From Winogradskyella sp. MH6 (GTDB lineage Bacteria > Bacteroidota > Bacteroidia > Flavobacteriales > Flavobacteriaceae), in contig NZ_CP094494.1 in NCBI RefSeq assembly GCF_022810765.1, positions 3,162,001 to 3,226,000 of the forward strand: DNA of 64,000 bases, in the 5' to 3' direction. The first letter of the stretch is position 1, and each line of letters starts with the position of its first letter. Positions 1-9,323 of this stretch are shown one piece after another. A program made the position numbers and the translations under genes. The notes below the pieces were generated by a model that saw only the letters and a program-made list of their open reading frames with translations, had not been told where the DNA came from and ran no database searches.

Positions 1-1978
1 CTAACTCACTAACAAACCATGCATTACCATTGGCATCTGGGTTGTCATAAGGGAATATCTGTCCTTGATCTTCAGCAATAATATACTTGGTATTCAGCAT
101 ATTGAGAACATTCATATTATTGTTATAAATATGAAATTCCATCAGCTCATTATATCGTCCCAATTTTGCAGCATGATATCCAAATAGAGAATTATGAAAA
201 TAGGCTGCTCTCGCTGGTTGACGTTGACCCTGAGTTGACATGTCTAGTACTCTGAAATGCCCTTTATCCTTTAAAATTTCTTTATCAGCAGCATTTGGTT
301 GGTATGGTCTATCAACTTTTAGTGCCGAAACAAAATTATCGTTATTAACGTAATTTCTATCTATAGAAACTAAATCGAAAAGTATTAAAACGGCAAAGAC
401 CACAACCACTAGACTTTCTGATAATTTCTTCTTTAAAAAGTAATAAATAGTACCAGCAGATAAGAGTACTAATGCCAAAGATCTTATGGTATCGGTATTA
501 AAAAGCGATTTTCTGTCTTCAATTAATGCCTCTACGAGCATTTCAGGAATTCCTTGATCTCTAAAGCTTGTAAAATCAAAAAACACAGATTTAAACAGCA
601 AAAAGACAACACATAAACCTCCAGTTATAGCAACAGTGTACTTAAGTGCTTTTAGCTTTTGTTCTTCTTTTTCAAAATCATTAAATAATCGTACTAGAGC
701 AAAAATTCCAAGTATAGGAATACACAATTCTAACAACACCTGAATTGATGTTACTGCTCTAAACTTGTCATAAAGCGGCACATAGTCTATAAAGAAGTTT
801 GTTATAAAACTAAAAGGTTCTGTTTTTCCGTAGGATAACAATAGCGAAAATATTGTACCAGCAACTAGCCACCTTTTTAAGCGTCCTTTTACCAAAAACA
901 AACCAAGAACAAACAAAAACAGAATAACTGCTCCCACATAAGCTGGTGCTTCTACAATGGGTTGATTTCCCCAATACATTGGTGCATTTTTAGAAAGCTC
1001 TAAAGCTTCAATAGGCGAAGCTCCCATAGTAACGTAGGTTTTATAAGTTTCAGAATCTTTACCAATATCTTCGGTATTTCCGCCACCCATAAAACGCGGA
1101 ATGAATAGATTAAACGTTTCTGCCAATCCGTAACTATATTCCGTAATGTAATCTTTTTCTAAACCTGAAGTGGCTTCTTTTGGTGAACCATCAGGATTTA
1201 TAGTTAATTCACTCTTTCCTCTCGTACTTTCCTTTGCATACTCTTGAGTCGCCATTAAATTGGTAGCATTGAGTCCAACCGCTAATAAAGCTGCTACAGT
1301 TAACAATCCGACAGATTTAAAAAAATAAGGTAGAACTTGTTTTTTGTAGGCATCGATTAAATACACAATACCTAAAATGATTACCAAAAACAGTAAATAA
1401 TAAGTCATCTGAGGATGATTAGCCACAATCTCTAAACCTAAAGCAATAACTGTGAGCAAAAATCCTATCACGTATTTTTTTCTAAAGGTGAGAATTATTC
1501 CTGCTAAAACCATTGGCATATAAGCAATAGCATGGGCTTTAGCATTATGACCAACTCCTAATATGATAATAAGATAGGTAGAAAAACCAAAGGCTAATGC
1601 ACCAAGTGCAGAAAGTTTATAATCTACTTTAAGCGATAACAGCAAAATGTAAAACCCTATAAAATAGAGAAACAAATAATCTGCTGGTCTGGGTAAAAAT
1701 CGTAACGATAAATCGAGTTTTTTAATGTAATTATGAGGATACTGAGCACCTAATTGATAGGTTGGCATACCACCAAAAGCGCTATTGGTCCAATAGGTTT
1801 CTTCACCAGTTGCTTGCGCAAAATCCTTTTGCTGCTGAGCCATACCAATGTAATGCATAATATCGCTCTGAAAAATCTTTTTGCCTTGTAAAACTGGACT
1901 AAAATAGGCTAATGATAATACAACAAACCCTATAACAACTAGAATGTGTGGTAAAATTCGTTTGAATGAAAATGACAT
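1..1978 (-). CDS. YfhO-family integral membrane protein (3' end outside window)
   Basis: Reading leftward from the ATG at 1976-1978, the frame stays open to the window edge for about 659 codons, so the C-terminus is missing. The product begins MSFSFKRILPHILVV, has many hydrophobic helices, and carries a periplasmic loop after helix 1 (FQSDIMHYIGMAQQQ, then YWTNSAFGGMPTYQ) typical of flavobacterial YfhO-like proteins. A soluble segment near the visible end (HFRVLDMS, then NMLNTKYIIAEDQGQ) also fits that family. In Firmicutes YfhO is linked to glycosylation of surface polymers; the Bacteroidetes role is not settled. The family call is from recognition of the translated sequence; the function is open. 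Confidence 0.85.
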   Translation of the reverse strand, partial: MSFSFKRILPHILVVIGFVVLSLAYFSPVLQGKKIFQSDIMHYIGMAQQQKDFAQATGEETYWTNSAFGGMPTYQLGAQYPHNYIKKLDLSLRFLPRPADYLFLYFIGFYILLLSLKVDYKLSALGALAFGFSTYLIIILGVGHNAKAHAIAYMPMVLAGIILTFRKKYVIGFLLTVIALGLEIVANHPQMTYYLLFLVIILGIVYLIDAYKKQVLPYFFKSVGLLTVAALLAVGLNATNLMATQEYAKESTRGKSELTINPDGSPKEATSGLEKDYITEYSYGLAETFNLFIPRFMGGGNTEDIGKDSETYKTYVTMGASPIEALELSKNAPMYWGNQPIVEAPAYVGAVILFLFVLGLFLVKGRLKRWLVAGTIFSLLLSYGKTEPFSFITNFFIDYVPLYDKFRAVTSIQVLLELCIPILGIFALVRLFNDFEKEEQKLKALKYTVAITGGLCVVFLLFKSVFFDFTSFRDQGIPEMLVEALIEDRKSLFNTDTIRSLALVLLSAGTIYYFLKKKLSESLVVVVFAVLILFDLVSIDRNYVNNDNFVSALKVDRPYQPNAADKEILKDKGHFRVLDMSTQGQRQPARAAYFHNSLFGYHAAKLGRYNELMEFHIYNNNMNVLNMLNTKYIIAEDQGQIFPYDNPDANGNAWFVSEL

Positions 1979-2030
1979 GAAAAAGTATCTAAAAAATTCT
2001 GACTGAAAAGTACTTAAATTTTAATAATAA

Positions 2031-2044
2031 TCTCAAATTTGAGA
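2031..2044. promoter_or_regulatory. 14-bp perfect palindrome between two genes
   Basis: TCTCAAATTTGAGA is a perfect palindrome in the short gap after the DUF4834 gene and before the YfhO-like gene, both read leftward. It could be an operator for the downstream membrane-protein gene. It is AT-rich and may be chance. Confidence 0.25.
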
Positions 2045-2053
2045 CCACTTATA

Positions 2054-2347
2054 TCAGTCTATCTCTTCGTAGTCTATATACTCGCCAACTTTTTCGTTAG
2101 AAGATTTATGACGCTCAGGCATTTTATCTATAACGGTTTCGCCTTCTCTTTGTTTTTGCGCATTGCGTTGCTGTGATTGATTTTGAAAACCACCAAATTG
2201 TTGTCCAAAACGTTCTTCAGCTTTTTTTGCTACATATTTCATAAGGAACGGAGCAAAAAGTCTTGCGAGAATCTTTATGCCGTACCATACCAAAAGAATA
2301 ATTAATATTGTTCTTAATAATCCCATCATTGAAGCTTCATGTACCAT
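2054..2347 (-). CDS. DUF4834 family small membrane protein
   Basis: A 97-residue protein (91 or 90 if it starts at one of the later ATGs at 2329 or 2326). It has one N-terminal hydrophobic helix (LLRTILIILLVWYGIKIL), then a polar Q/N-rich tail ending in an acidic YIDYEEID. This matches the small DUF4834 proteins found throughout Flavobacteriaceae, whose function is unknown. Family members usually begin just before the LLRTILI helix, so the internal starts are at least as likely as the first ATG. A -7 box lies at 2364-2371. It sits upstream of the YfhO-like gene in the same direction. Confidence 0.8.
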   Translation of the reverse strand: MVHEASMMGLLRTILIILLVWYGIKILARLFAPFLMKYVAKKAEERFGQQFGGFQNQSQQRNAQKQREGETVIDKMPERHKSSNEKVGEYIDYEEID

Positions 2348-2363
2348 ATAGAAAAGTAATATT

Positions 2364-2371
2364 CAAAAATA
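2364..2371 (-). promoter_or_regulatory. Bacteroidetes -7 promoter box for the DUF4834 gene
   Basis: On the minus strand the sequence reads TATTTTTG, matching the TAnnTTTG -7 consensus. It ends 16 bases before the first possible ATG. No clear TTTG -33 element is seen. Confidence 0.4.
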
Positions 2372-2425
2372 CAATTATACTTACTTATATTCCGTTATAT
2401 TTCCTTAAAAAAACTATAAAATCAA

Positions 2426-2433
2426 TATATTTG
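2426..2433 (+). promoter_or_regulatory. Bacteroidetes -7 promoter box for the outer-membrane protein gene
   Basis: TATATTTG matches TAnnTTTG exactly and ends 18 bases before the ATG at 2452. It is back to back with the box serving the divergent DUF4834 gene. Confidence 0.45.
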
Positions 2434-2451
2434 AACCTAAACACATAAACA

Positions 2452-3423
2452 ATGAGAGTTCTCAAATCAGTTTTCATTCTCCTTATAGCACTTACCTACA
2501 ATCTGGCAAATGCCCAGTATACCGAAGTTATTAACTCAAATCGTCCTGGTGTATCTAAAAGTGCATTTGCAGTGGGTACTAATGTTGCTCAAGCAGAATT
2601 TGGTGCTTTTACTGTAAATGAAAAGCATACACCACTACAATATGAAGTCTCTGGTTTTGGATTAGACTTTTCCTTGCGATATGGTTTATTATTTGAGCAA
2701 CTAGAGATCTCATTAGATGGTGTTTATCAAAATGATAAAATAACTTACAATAATGCTTCTGTTCCTATAGAAAATAAACGTTCCAACTTTAGAAACTTCA
2801 CATTGGGAGCTAAATATTTAGTATACGATCCGTATAAAAATGCTGAAGAAGCTAAGCCAAATATATACAGTTACCACGCTAACAGAAAATTTCAGTGGAA
2901 ATCTCTAATTCCGGCAGTATCTGTTTATGTTGGTGCAAATTTTGATACTAAAAACAATCCTTACACAGCACCAGATGTTGAAGGCTTTAGTCCAAAAGTT
3001 ATGATTGCAACCCAAAACAACTTTAATGGAGGTTGGGTGTTTGTTATGAACTTGATAAAAGATAGAATTGGTTCTGATTTTTCAGACTTTCAATACATCT
3101 TTACGCTTACACACTCTTTTACTCCGCAGTGGGTTGTATTTGGTGAAGCACAAGGGATTAACAGTGACTTTTATGCCGATAATATTTTTAGAGTTGGTGG
3201 TGCTTACTTGTGGACAAAAGATTTTCAACTAGATGCTAATATTGCTTTTAACACAAAAGACACACCTTCTGTTTTTAATATTGCCTTTGGCGCTTCTTAC
3301 CGCTTAGATTTTCATAAAGACAAAAAGATTGACAACGGTAATGGCAACACAGGTAAGTTTAAGAAAAAGCGAAAAAATAAAAAGAAGAAGAAAAAAGACG
3401 ATTCTGATTCCGAAGGTAATTAA
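2452..3423 (+). CDS. Outer-membrane beta-barrel (transporter-type) protein with lysine-rich tail
   Basis: A 323-residue protein with a clear signal peptide (hydrophobic core to about residue 21, cleavage near ANAQ). Alternating aromatic and hydrophobic strands follow (for example GWVFVMNLI, WVVFGEAQG), then a final strand FGASYRLDF, as expected of a small outer-membrane barrel. It resembles the putative transporter / Phenol_MetA_deg-like proteins common in Bacteroidetes; the substrate is unknown. After the last strand comes a hydrophilic tail of about 35 residues with runs of lysine and a DDSDSEGN end, probably on the periplasmic side. It lies 8 bases before the GNAT-like gene and is probably co-transcribed with it. 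Confidence 0.7.
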   Translation: MRVLKSVFILLIALTYNLANAQYTEVINSNRPGVSKSAFAVGTNVAQAEFGAFTVNEKHTPLQYEVSGFGLDFSLRYGLLFEQLEISLDGVYQNDKITYNNASVPIENKRSNFRNFTLGAKYLVYDPYKNAEEAKPNIYSYHANRKFQWKSLIPAVSVYVGANFDTKNNPYTAPDVEGFSPKVMIATQNNFNGGWVFVMNLIKDRIGSDFSDFQYIFTLTHSFTPQWVVFGEAQGINSDFYADNIFRVGGAYLWTKDFQLDANIAFNTKDTPSVFNIAFGASYRLDFHKDKKIDNGNGNTGKFKKKRKNKKKKKKDDSDSEGN

Positions 3424-3431
3424 ATTTCTAC

Positions 3432-4550
3432 ATGATTACAGTTAAAGAAGTTACAACCAAAAAAGGTCTTAAAACCTTTGTTAAGTTTCCGTTTTCACTT
3501 TATAAAGACTCAAAATATTGGGTTCCGCCAATTATAAAGCAAGAATTAGAAACATTTGATAAAGACAAAAATCCAATTTTTAAAGATGCTGAAGCTCGCT
3601 TTTTCCTTGCCTATAAAGGAAATACAATCGTTGGAAGAATTGCAGCTATTGTAAATTGGCTGGAAGTAGACAAACAACAGATAAAAAAGATGCGTTTTGG
3701 TTGGTTTGACTTTATCGATGATTTAGAAGTCAGTAAAGCATTATTAGAAACTGTTGAAAACATAGGTCGTAATCACAACCTAGAGTATGCTGAAGGACCT
3801 GTTGGGTTTTCAAACTTAGATAAAGTTGGAGTAATGACCGAAGGGTTTGATAGTATTGCGCCTATGATAACTTGGTACAATCATCCATACTATATTGATC
3901 ATTACAAAAATCATGGCTATGTTATAGAAAAGGAATATTCAGAGAGTAAATTCCCTTTTAGAAATGTTAATCCTGAAGCATTTAGCAAAGCCCAAGAATT
4001 AATAAAACGAAGATACAAACTAAGAGCCCTAAAGTTCACCAAAACAGAAGAGGTAATGCCTTATGCTGATAAGATGTTTGATTTGTTTAACGAAAGTTAT
4101 GCATCACTCTCTTCGTTTGTTGAAATTACTGATATTCAAAAAGAATATTTTAAGAAGAAATTTATAAGCTTTGTTAATCCTGAATACATAAAATTTGTTG
4201 TTGATGAAAACGACAAACTTATTGGCTTTGCTATTGTTATGCCTAGATTTGCAGAAGCACTTCAAAAAGCAAATGGAAAATTATTTCCGTTTGGATTTAC
4301 CCACATACTAAAAGCTAAGAAAAACAGTAAGGATGTTATTTTTTACTTAATAGGAATCCATCCTGAATATCAAAACAAAGGTGTACATGCTGTGATATTT
4401 AATGAATATTATGAGACTTTTACTCAAAAAGGAATTGAAACCTGTTACAGAACACCAGAATTAGAGGATAATGAAGCTATACATAAAATATGGAAACATT
4501 TTGATCCCGTAGTCTATAAACGACGTAAAACATTAAGAAAAGATTTATAA
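3432..4550 (+). CDS. GNAT-fold acyltransferase-like protein
   Basis: A 372-residue cytosolic protein. The N-terminal part (about residues 1-110) has the VPP-type start and FFLAYKGNTIVGRIAAIVN strand pair of a GNAT fold. Near the C-terminus FYLIGIHPEYQNKGVHAVIF resembles the acetyl-CoA binding loop of GNAT enzymes (Q/R-x-x-G-x-G/A), with QNKGVH in that position. Bacteroidetes homologues are often annotated simply as N-acetyltransferase or hypothetical. The substrate is unknown. A hairpin terminator follows at 4557-4585. Confidence 0.65.
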   Translation: MITVKEVTTKKGLKTFVKFPFSLYKDSKYWVPPIIKQELETFDKDKNPIFKDAEARFFLAYKGNTIVGRIAAIVNWLEVDKQQIKKMRFGWFDFIDDLEVSKALLETVENIGRNHNLEYAEGPVGFSNLDKVGVMTEGFDSIAPMITWYNHPYYIDHYKNHGYVIEKEYSESKFPFRNVNPEAFSKAQELIKRRYKLRALKFTKTEEVMPYADKMFDLFNESYASLSSFVEITDIQKEYFKKKFISFVNPEYIKFVVDENDKLIGFAIVMPRFAEALQKANGKLFPFGFTHILKAKKNSKDVIFYLIGIHPEYQNKGVHAVIFNEYYETFTQKGIETCYRTPELEDNEAIHKIWKHFDPVVYKRRKTLRKDL

Positions 4551-4556
4551 AATTAA

Positions 4557-4585
4557 AAAGGCCTTGCGATTAGCAAAGCCTTTTA
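4557..4585. terminator. Bidirectional hairpin terminator
   Basis: AAAAGGCCTTGC and GCAAAGCCTTTT form an imperfect 12-bp stem with A and T runs on both sides, between two convergent genes, so it can serve both. Confidence 0.7.
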
Positions 4586-4609
4586 TTTTTCTTTATATCA
4601 GAAGAAATA

Positions 4610-5869
4610 TTATTCTCCCATTGCAGCCATTAAAGCAGCCGACATTCTTTTATAAGTTCCATTTTCTAAACGCTCTCTAATAGCATCAAACGCATCTAAT
4701 GTATCTTGTACATCTTGTAATGTATGTGTTGCTGTAGGAATCATTCTTAATAAAATTAATCCTTTAGGTATTACAGGATAAACCACTATAGAACAGAATA
4801 TTCCGTGATTTTCACGAAGATCTTTAACTAAAGCCATAGCTTCAGGAATACTTCCTTTTAAGTATACAGGAGTAACACAGCTTTGCGTTGTACCAATATC
4901 AAAACCACGCTCTTTTAAACCAGATTGTAACGCATTAACAATTGTCCAAAGATTTTGCTTTAGCTCAGGCATAGTACGCAACATATCTAATCGCTTCAAT
5001 GCACCAACAACAAGCTGCATTTGTAATGATTTAGCAAACATCTGCGAACGTAAGTTATACTTTAAATAGTCAATTATTTCTTGGTCTCCAGCAATAAATG
5101 CACCTGTACTGGCCATAGACTTTGCAAAAGTTGCAAAATACACATCAATATCATCTTGTACACCTTGCTCCTCACCTGCTCCTGCACCAGTTTTACCTAA
5201 AGTACCGAAACCATGAGCATCGTCTACAAACAATCTAAAATTAAATTTTTTCTTAAGTGCAACGATTTCTTTTAAACGTCCTTGCTCACCACGCATACCA
5301 AACACACCCTCTGAAATCACTAAGATTCCACCTCCAGTTTGTTCAGCCATTTTAGTAGCTCTTTCAAGGTTTTTCTCTAAGCTCTCTACATCATTGTGCT
5401 TGTATGTAAAACGTTTTCCCATGTGAAGACGAACACCATCAATAATACAAGCGTGCGCATCAACATCGTAAACAATAATATCATCTTTAGAAACTAAGGC
5501 ATCAATTGTAGATACCATTCCTTGGTAACCAAAATTTAGCAAATAAGCAGCTTCTTTACTTACAAACTCAGCTAATTCATTTTGTAATTGCTCGTGCAAC
5601 TCTGTATGACCAGACATCATACGAGCTCCCATTGGGTAAGCAGAACCGTATTTAGCAGCAGCTTCTGCATCTACTTTTCTTACTTCAGGGTGATTTGCCA
5701 ATCCTAGGTAGTCATTAATACTCCATGTAATTACTTCTTTTCCTTGAAATTTCATTCTATTAGAAATTTCTCCTTCTAGCTTTGGAAATACAAAATAACC
5801 TTCCGCTTGTGCTGCCCACTTTCCTAAAGGTCCCTTATCTCGATAAATCTTTTCAAATAAATCCTTCAT
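4610..5869 (-). CDS. Alpha-oxoamine synthase family PLP enzyme; probable cysteate (or serine) fatty acyltransferase
   Basis: A 419-residue fold-type I PLP enzyme of the KBL / AONS / serine-palmitoyltransferase family. Visible landmarks are SINDYLGLANHP (about 50-61), GARMMSGHTELH (81-92), the PLP-contacting VDDAHGFGTLG (215-225) and the Schiff-base lysine in FAKSMAS (K250). The family condenses an amino acid with acyl-CoA or acyl-ACP and releases CO2. In Bacteroidetes close relatives make the base of sphingolipids (serine) or of sulfonolipids (cysteate; demonstrated for the Flavobacterium johnsoniae capnine enzyme). The neighbouring cysteine-synthase-like gene makes the cysteate reading attractive. 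2-amino-3-ketobutyrate CoA ligase is the main alternative, but no threonine dehydrogenase is nearby. A -7 box is at 5956-5963. Confidence 0.75.
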   Translation of the reverse strand: MKDLFEKIYRDKGPLGKWAAQAEGYFVFPKLEGEISNRMKFQGKEVITWSINDYLGLANHPEVRKVDAEAAAKYGSAYPMGARMMSGHTELHEQLQNELAEFVSKEAAYLLNFGYQGMVSTIDALVSKDDIIVYDVDAHACIIDGVRLHMGKRFTYKHNDVESLEKNLERATKMAEQTGGGILVISEGVFGMRGEQGRLKEIVALKKKFNFRLFVDDAHGFGTLGKTGAGAGEEQGVQDDIDVYFATFAKSMASTGAFIAGDQEIIDYLKYNLRSQMFAKSLQMQLVVGALKRLDMLRTMPELKQNLWTIVNALQSGLKERGFDIGTTQSCVTPVYLKGSIPEAMALVKDLRENHGIFCSIVVYPVIPKGLILLRMIPTATHTLQDVQDTLDAFDAIRERLENGTYKRMSAALMAAMGE

Positions 5870-5955
5870 ACGTTGCGTTTGCCATTAATCGTTATCTATA
5901 AATTATAAGAGTTATAGATTAGATTTTAGTTTTAATTTAGTTTTATTAGTATCAG

Positions 5956-5963
5956 CAAAATTA
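5956..5963 (-). promoter_or_regulatory. Bacteroidetes -7 promoter box for the acyltransferase gene
   Basis: The minus strand reads TAATTTTG, an exact TAnnTTTG match, leaving a leader of roughly 80 bases before the ATG at 5869. Confidence 0.4.
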
Positions 5964-6027
5964 GGTAATATTATCATGACTGCATAATATAATTTAACCT
6001 AACTATTCACTAAGTTTTGAACATAAA

Positions 6028-6054
6028 AAAGCCTACCAATCACAGGTAGGCTTT
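6028..6054 (-). terminator. Hairpin terminator after the cysteine-synthase-like gene
   Basis: A perfect 10-bp stem (AAAGCCTACC / GGTAGGCTTT) with a 7-base loop, followed on the minus strand by six T. It separates the two PLP-enzyme genes into different transcription units. Confidence 0.85.
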
Positions 6055-6073
6055 ATATATCCTTTAATTTATT

Positions 6074-7111
6074 TTATTTTATGTACTGAATGGTTTCAGA
6101 AACCACATTTTTGCTATCAAAAAAGCCTTGATCTTCCATCCATTTATCACTATAAACCTTGCTCATATAGCGCGATCCGTGATCTGGAAAAACAACTACG
6201 ACTTTATCTGTTGGTTTAAACTCTCCTTCAGCATTTAATTGCTTTACAGCTTGCATTGCAGCACCACTTGTATAACCTACAAATAAGCCTTCTGAATTAG
6301 AAATTTCTCTTGCAGTGTGTGCACTTTCTTCATCAGTTACTTTGATAAATTTATCTATAACATCAAAATCTGTTGCTGTTGGAATTAAATTCTTCCCTAA
6401 ACCTTCAATTCTGTATGGATAAATTTCCTTTTCATCAAACTCTCTGGTTTCATGATATTTTTGCAATACAGAACCATAAGCATCTACACCTATGATTTTA
6501 ACTTCAGGGTTTTGCTCTTTTAAATATTTAGCAATTCCAGAAATCGTTCCACCTGTACCACTACATGCTACTAAATGAGTAATTTCACCATTGGTTTGGT
6601 TCCAAATTTCAGGACCAGTAGAATTATAGTGTGCATCAATATTTAATTGGTTGAAATATTGATTGATATAAATAGAGCCTTTAATCTCTTCGTGTAATCT
6701 TTTTGCTACTTGGTAGTAAGATCTTGGGTCGTCTGCATTAACATGAGCTGGGCATACATAAACCTTAGCGCCCATAGACCTTAACATGTCTATTTTATCT
6801 GCAGAAGACTTTGAACTTACAGCTAAAATACACTCATAGCCTTTTATAATACTAACCATAGCAATACTAAACCCTGTGTTACCAGAAGTAGTCTCTATAA
6901 TTGTATCACCAGGTGATAAAATACCCTGACGCTCAGCTTCTTCAATAATATGTAATGCGATTCTGTCCTTAGAAGAATGACCTGGATTGAAAGCTTCTAC
7001 CTTAGCATAAAACTCGCCGTCGTAGTCTGCGGTCATTCTGTTTAACTTGATAAGCGGTGTATTACCTATTATTTGTAATACATTATCAAATACATTTTTG
7101 TTTTTGTCCAT
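6074..7111 (-). CDS. Cysteine synthase / cystathionine beta-synthase family PLP enzyme; candidate cysteate synthase
   Basis: A 345-residue fold-type II PLP enzyme. The Schiff-base lysine sits in GHSSKDR (K48), the substrate loop is TTSGNTGFS, and the phosphate-binding loop is [14 protein letters not shown] replaces the more usual GSVKDR of CysK/CysM, and the protein is slightly longer than typical CysK, so it is probably not the housekeeping O-acetylserine sulfhydrylase. It lies directly upstream of an oxoamine-synthase-type acyltransferase. If that makes capnine, this enzyme could supply cysteate from a serine derivative and sulfite. Sequence shows the family; the product is inference. Cysteine or cystathionine synthesis remains possible. 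Confidence 0.75.
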   Translation of the reverse strand: MDKNKNVFDNVLQIIGNTPLIKLNRMTADYDGEFYAKVEAFNPGHSSKDRIALHIIEEAERQGILSPGDTIIETTSGNTGFSIAMVSIIKGYECILAVSSKSSADKIDMLRSMGAKVYVCPAHVNADDPRSYYQVAKRLHEEIKGSIYINQYFNQLNIDAHYNSTGPEIWNQTNGEITHLVACSGTGGTISGIAKYLKEQNPEVKIIGVDAYGSVLQKYHETREFDEKEIYPYRIEGLGKNLIPTATDFDVIDKFIKVTDEESAHTAREISNSEGLFVGYTSGAAMQAVKQLNAEGEFKPTDKVVVVFPDHGSRYMSKVYSDKWMEDQGFFDSKNVVSETIQYIK

Positions 7112-7157
7112 AAATGCTATTTAATCAAGTGTAAAAATATTACACTCTAAAACCTCG

Positions 7158-7165
7158 CAAAACTA
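7158..7165 (-). promoter_or_regulatory. Bacteroidetes -7 promoter box for the cysteine-synthase-like gene
   Basis: The minus strand reads TAGTTTTG, an exact TAnnTTTG match, with a leader of about 40 bases before the ATG at 7111. Confidence 0.4.
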
Positions 7166-7181
7166 ATACTTTTTTTTTAAA

Positions 7182-9245
7182 TCAACTCGAAATACCTTCT
7201 AAATCTAACAGAAAAGCATATTCTTCTGCGTCTTCTTTGATGCTTTCAAAACGTCCTGAAGCACCACCATGACCAGCATCCATATTAGTTTTAAGGTACA
7301 ATTTATTGGTGTCAGTTTTCATCTCCCTAAGCTTAGCAACCCATTTTGCAGGCTCCCAATACTGTACCTGAGAATCGTGTAAACCTGCTGTTACCAGCAT
7401 ATTTGGATAATCTTTTGCTTCTATATTATCATATGGTGAATACGATTTCATATACTCATAATATAACTTATCATTAGGATTTCCCCATTCGTCATACTCA
7501 CCTGTCGTTAGCGGAATAGAATCATCTAACATAGTGGTTACCACATCTACAAAAGGCACTGCTGCAATTATACCATTATATAATTCTGGAGCCATGTTAA
7601 TTATTGCTCCCATTAGTAAACCTCCTGCACTACCACCCATAGCATACAAATGCTTAGATGACGTATACCTTTCCTTAATTAAATGAATAGAACAAGCTAC
7701 AAAGTCTGAGAATGTATTTTTTTTCTTTAAAAGTTTACCATCTTCGTACCATTGCCTTCCTAGGTATTCTCCTCCTCTTACATGGGTAATAACGTAAATA
7801 AAACCTCTATCAAGCAAACTCAATCGTATTGTTGAGAAATATGGGTCTACTGTAGAGCCATAACTGCCGTACGCATATTGTAACAAAGGATTAGTTCCAT
7901 CCTTTTTTATGCCCTTTTTATAAACAACAGACATAGGAATTTTTGTACCATCTTCTGCTGTAGCCCAAATACGCTCGGAAACGTAATTATCTTTATTAAA
8001 ATTACCACCTAAAACCTCCTGCTCCTTTAATACTTTTTTTGTTTGGGTTTTCATATTAAACTCAATAACAGAAGCTGGTGTTGTTAATGCATTATAAGCA
8101 TAACGCAAGCTTTCGGTATCAAACTCAACATTAGTTGTTGTGTATGCAGTATACGTTTCGTTATCAAAAGGTAGATAGTAATCTTGTGAATTATCCCAAC
8201 GCTTTATCCTTATTTTATTAAGTCCATTATCGCGTTCACTTATTACAAGATAATTTTTGAAAATGTCTATATCCTCTAAAAGTACTTCTTCTCTATGCGG
8301 AATAACTTCTATCCACTTATCTATAGCTCTGTCGTTCTCTGAACATTTCATGAGCTTAAAATTAGTGGCTTTATCTTTGTTTGTTAGAATATAAAAATGA
8401 CCATCGTAATGAGAAATACTGTACTCTAAACCTCTAACGCGTGGTTGAAAGACTTCAAACTTACCATTTGGATTATCTGCATTGAGAACATGATACTCAT
8501 TAGTTAAAGTACTGTAACAGGCAATGATGATGTATTTTCTGGATTTTGATTTATAGACCGTAGCACCAAAGGTGTCGTCACCTTCTTGAAATATTAATTC
8601 ATCTTCTACGTTTGTCCCTAATTTGTGTCTAAAAATTTGGTAAGCCCTAAGCGTTATTGGGTCTTTTTTGGTATAAAACAAGGTTTCATTATCATTTGCC
8701 CATGTTGAAGATCCTGTAGTGTTTTCGATTTTATCTTCTTGAATCTCATCCGTTATTAAATTTTTAATTTGGATGGTATATTGTCTTCTTCCGGTAGTAT
8801 CAATACCAAACGAAATCCTCTTATTATCTGGGCTTACGCTAATACCTACTAACTTAAAATAGCTGAGACCTTCTGCCATTTTATTACAATCAAAAAGCAA
8901 TTCTTCAGGATTGTCCAAAGACTCTTTTTTTCTAGTGTAAATAGGATAATCTTTACCTTTCTCAAACTTAGTAATGTACCAATAGCCATTATATTTATAG
9001 GGCACCGAAGAATCGTCTTCTTTTATTCTGGCTTTCATTTCTTCAAACAAACTTTTCTGAAAGGCTTTGGTATGCTCCATCTCTGCATCGCAATATGCAT
9101 TCTCGTCTTTTAGATAATTTAAAACTTCAGGATGCGTTCTGTCTTTCATCCAAAAATAATTATCAACTCTTACATCTCCATGCTTTTCCAGCTTGTGTTG
9201 AATCTTCTTAGCTATTGGCGGATTTATACCTGAGGACTTCGTCAT
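7182..9245 (-). CDS. ptrB: Oligopeptidase B-like S9 serine peptidase
   Basis: A 687-residue protein without a signal peptide, the usual size for the S9A family. The N-terminal two thirds form the beta-propeller that gates the active site. The C-terminal alpha/beta-hydrolase domain shows the nucleophile in GGSAGG (S539), the aspartate in GLHDSQV (D624) and the histidine in AGHGG (H659). YGSYG and HVRGG before the nucleophile are characteristic of oligopeptidase B rather than prolyl oligopeptidase. It should cleave short peptides after basic residues in the cytosol. It is divergent from ybaB, with a 78-base gap. Confidence 0.9.
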   Translation of the reverse strand: MTKSSGINPPIAKKIQHKLEKHGDVRVDNYFWMKDRTHPEVLNYLKDENAYCDAEMEHTKAFQKSLFEEMKARIKEDDSSVPYKYNGYWYITKFEKGKDYPIYTRKKESLDNPEELLFDCNKMAEGLSYFKLVGISVSPDNKRISFGIDTTGRRQYTIQIKNLITDEIQEDKIENTTGSSTWANDNETLFYTKKDPITLRAYQIFRHKLGTNVEDELIFQEGDDTFGATVYKSKSRKYIIIACYSTLTNEYHVLNADNPNGKFEVFQPRVRGLEYSISHYDGHFYILTNKDKATNFKLMKCSENDRAIDKWIEVIPHREEVLLEDIDIFKNYLVISERDNGLNKIRIKRWDNSQDYYLPFDNETYTAYTTTNVEFDTESLRYAYNALTTPASVIEFNMKTQTKKVLKEQEVLGGNFNKDNYVSERIWATAEDGTKIPMSVVYKKGIKKDGTNPLLQYAYGSYGSTVDPYFSTIRLSLLDRGFIYVITHVRGGEYLGRQWYEDGKLLKKKNTFSDFVACSIHLIKERYTSSKHLYAMGGSAGGLLMGAIINMAPELYNGIIAAVPFVDVVTTMLDDSIPLTTGEYDEWGNPNDKLYYEYMKSYSPYDNIEAKDYPNMLVTAGLHDSQVQYWEPAKWVAKLREMKTDTNKLYLKTNMDAGHGGASGRFESIKEDAEEYAFLLDLEGISS

Positions 9246-9290
9246 ACGGTTTTAAGAAAAATTTAATCTAAAAAAGTGGCGCAATTTAGT

Positions 9291-9298
9291 AATTTTGC
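9291..9298 (+). promoter_or_regulatory. Bacteroidetes -7 promoter box for ybaB
   Basis: TAATTTTG matches TAnnTTTG exactly, 25 bases before the ATG at 9324. Confidence 0.4.
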
Positions 9299-9323
9299 TT
9301 CGTAATTTTTAAAAGATAAAGAT

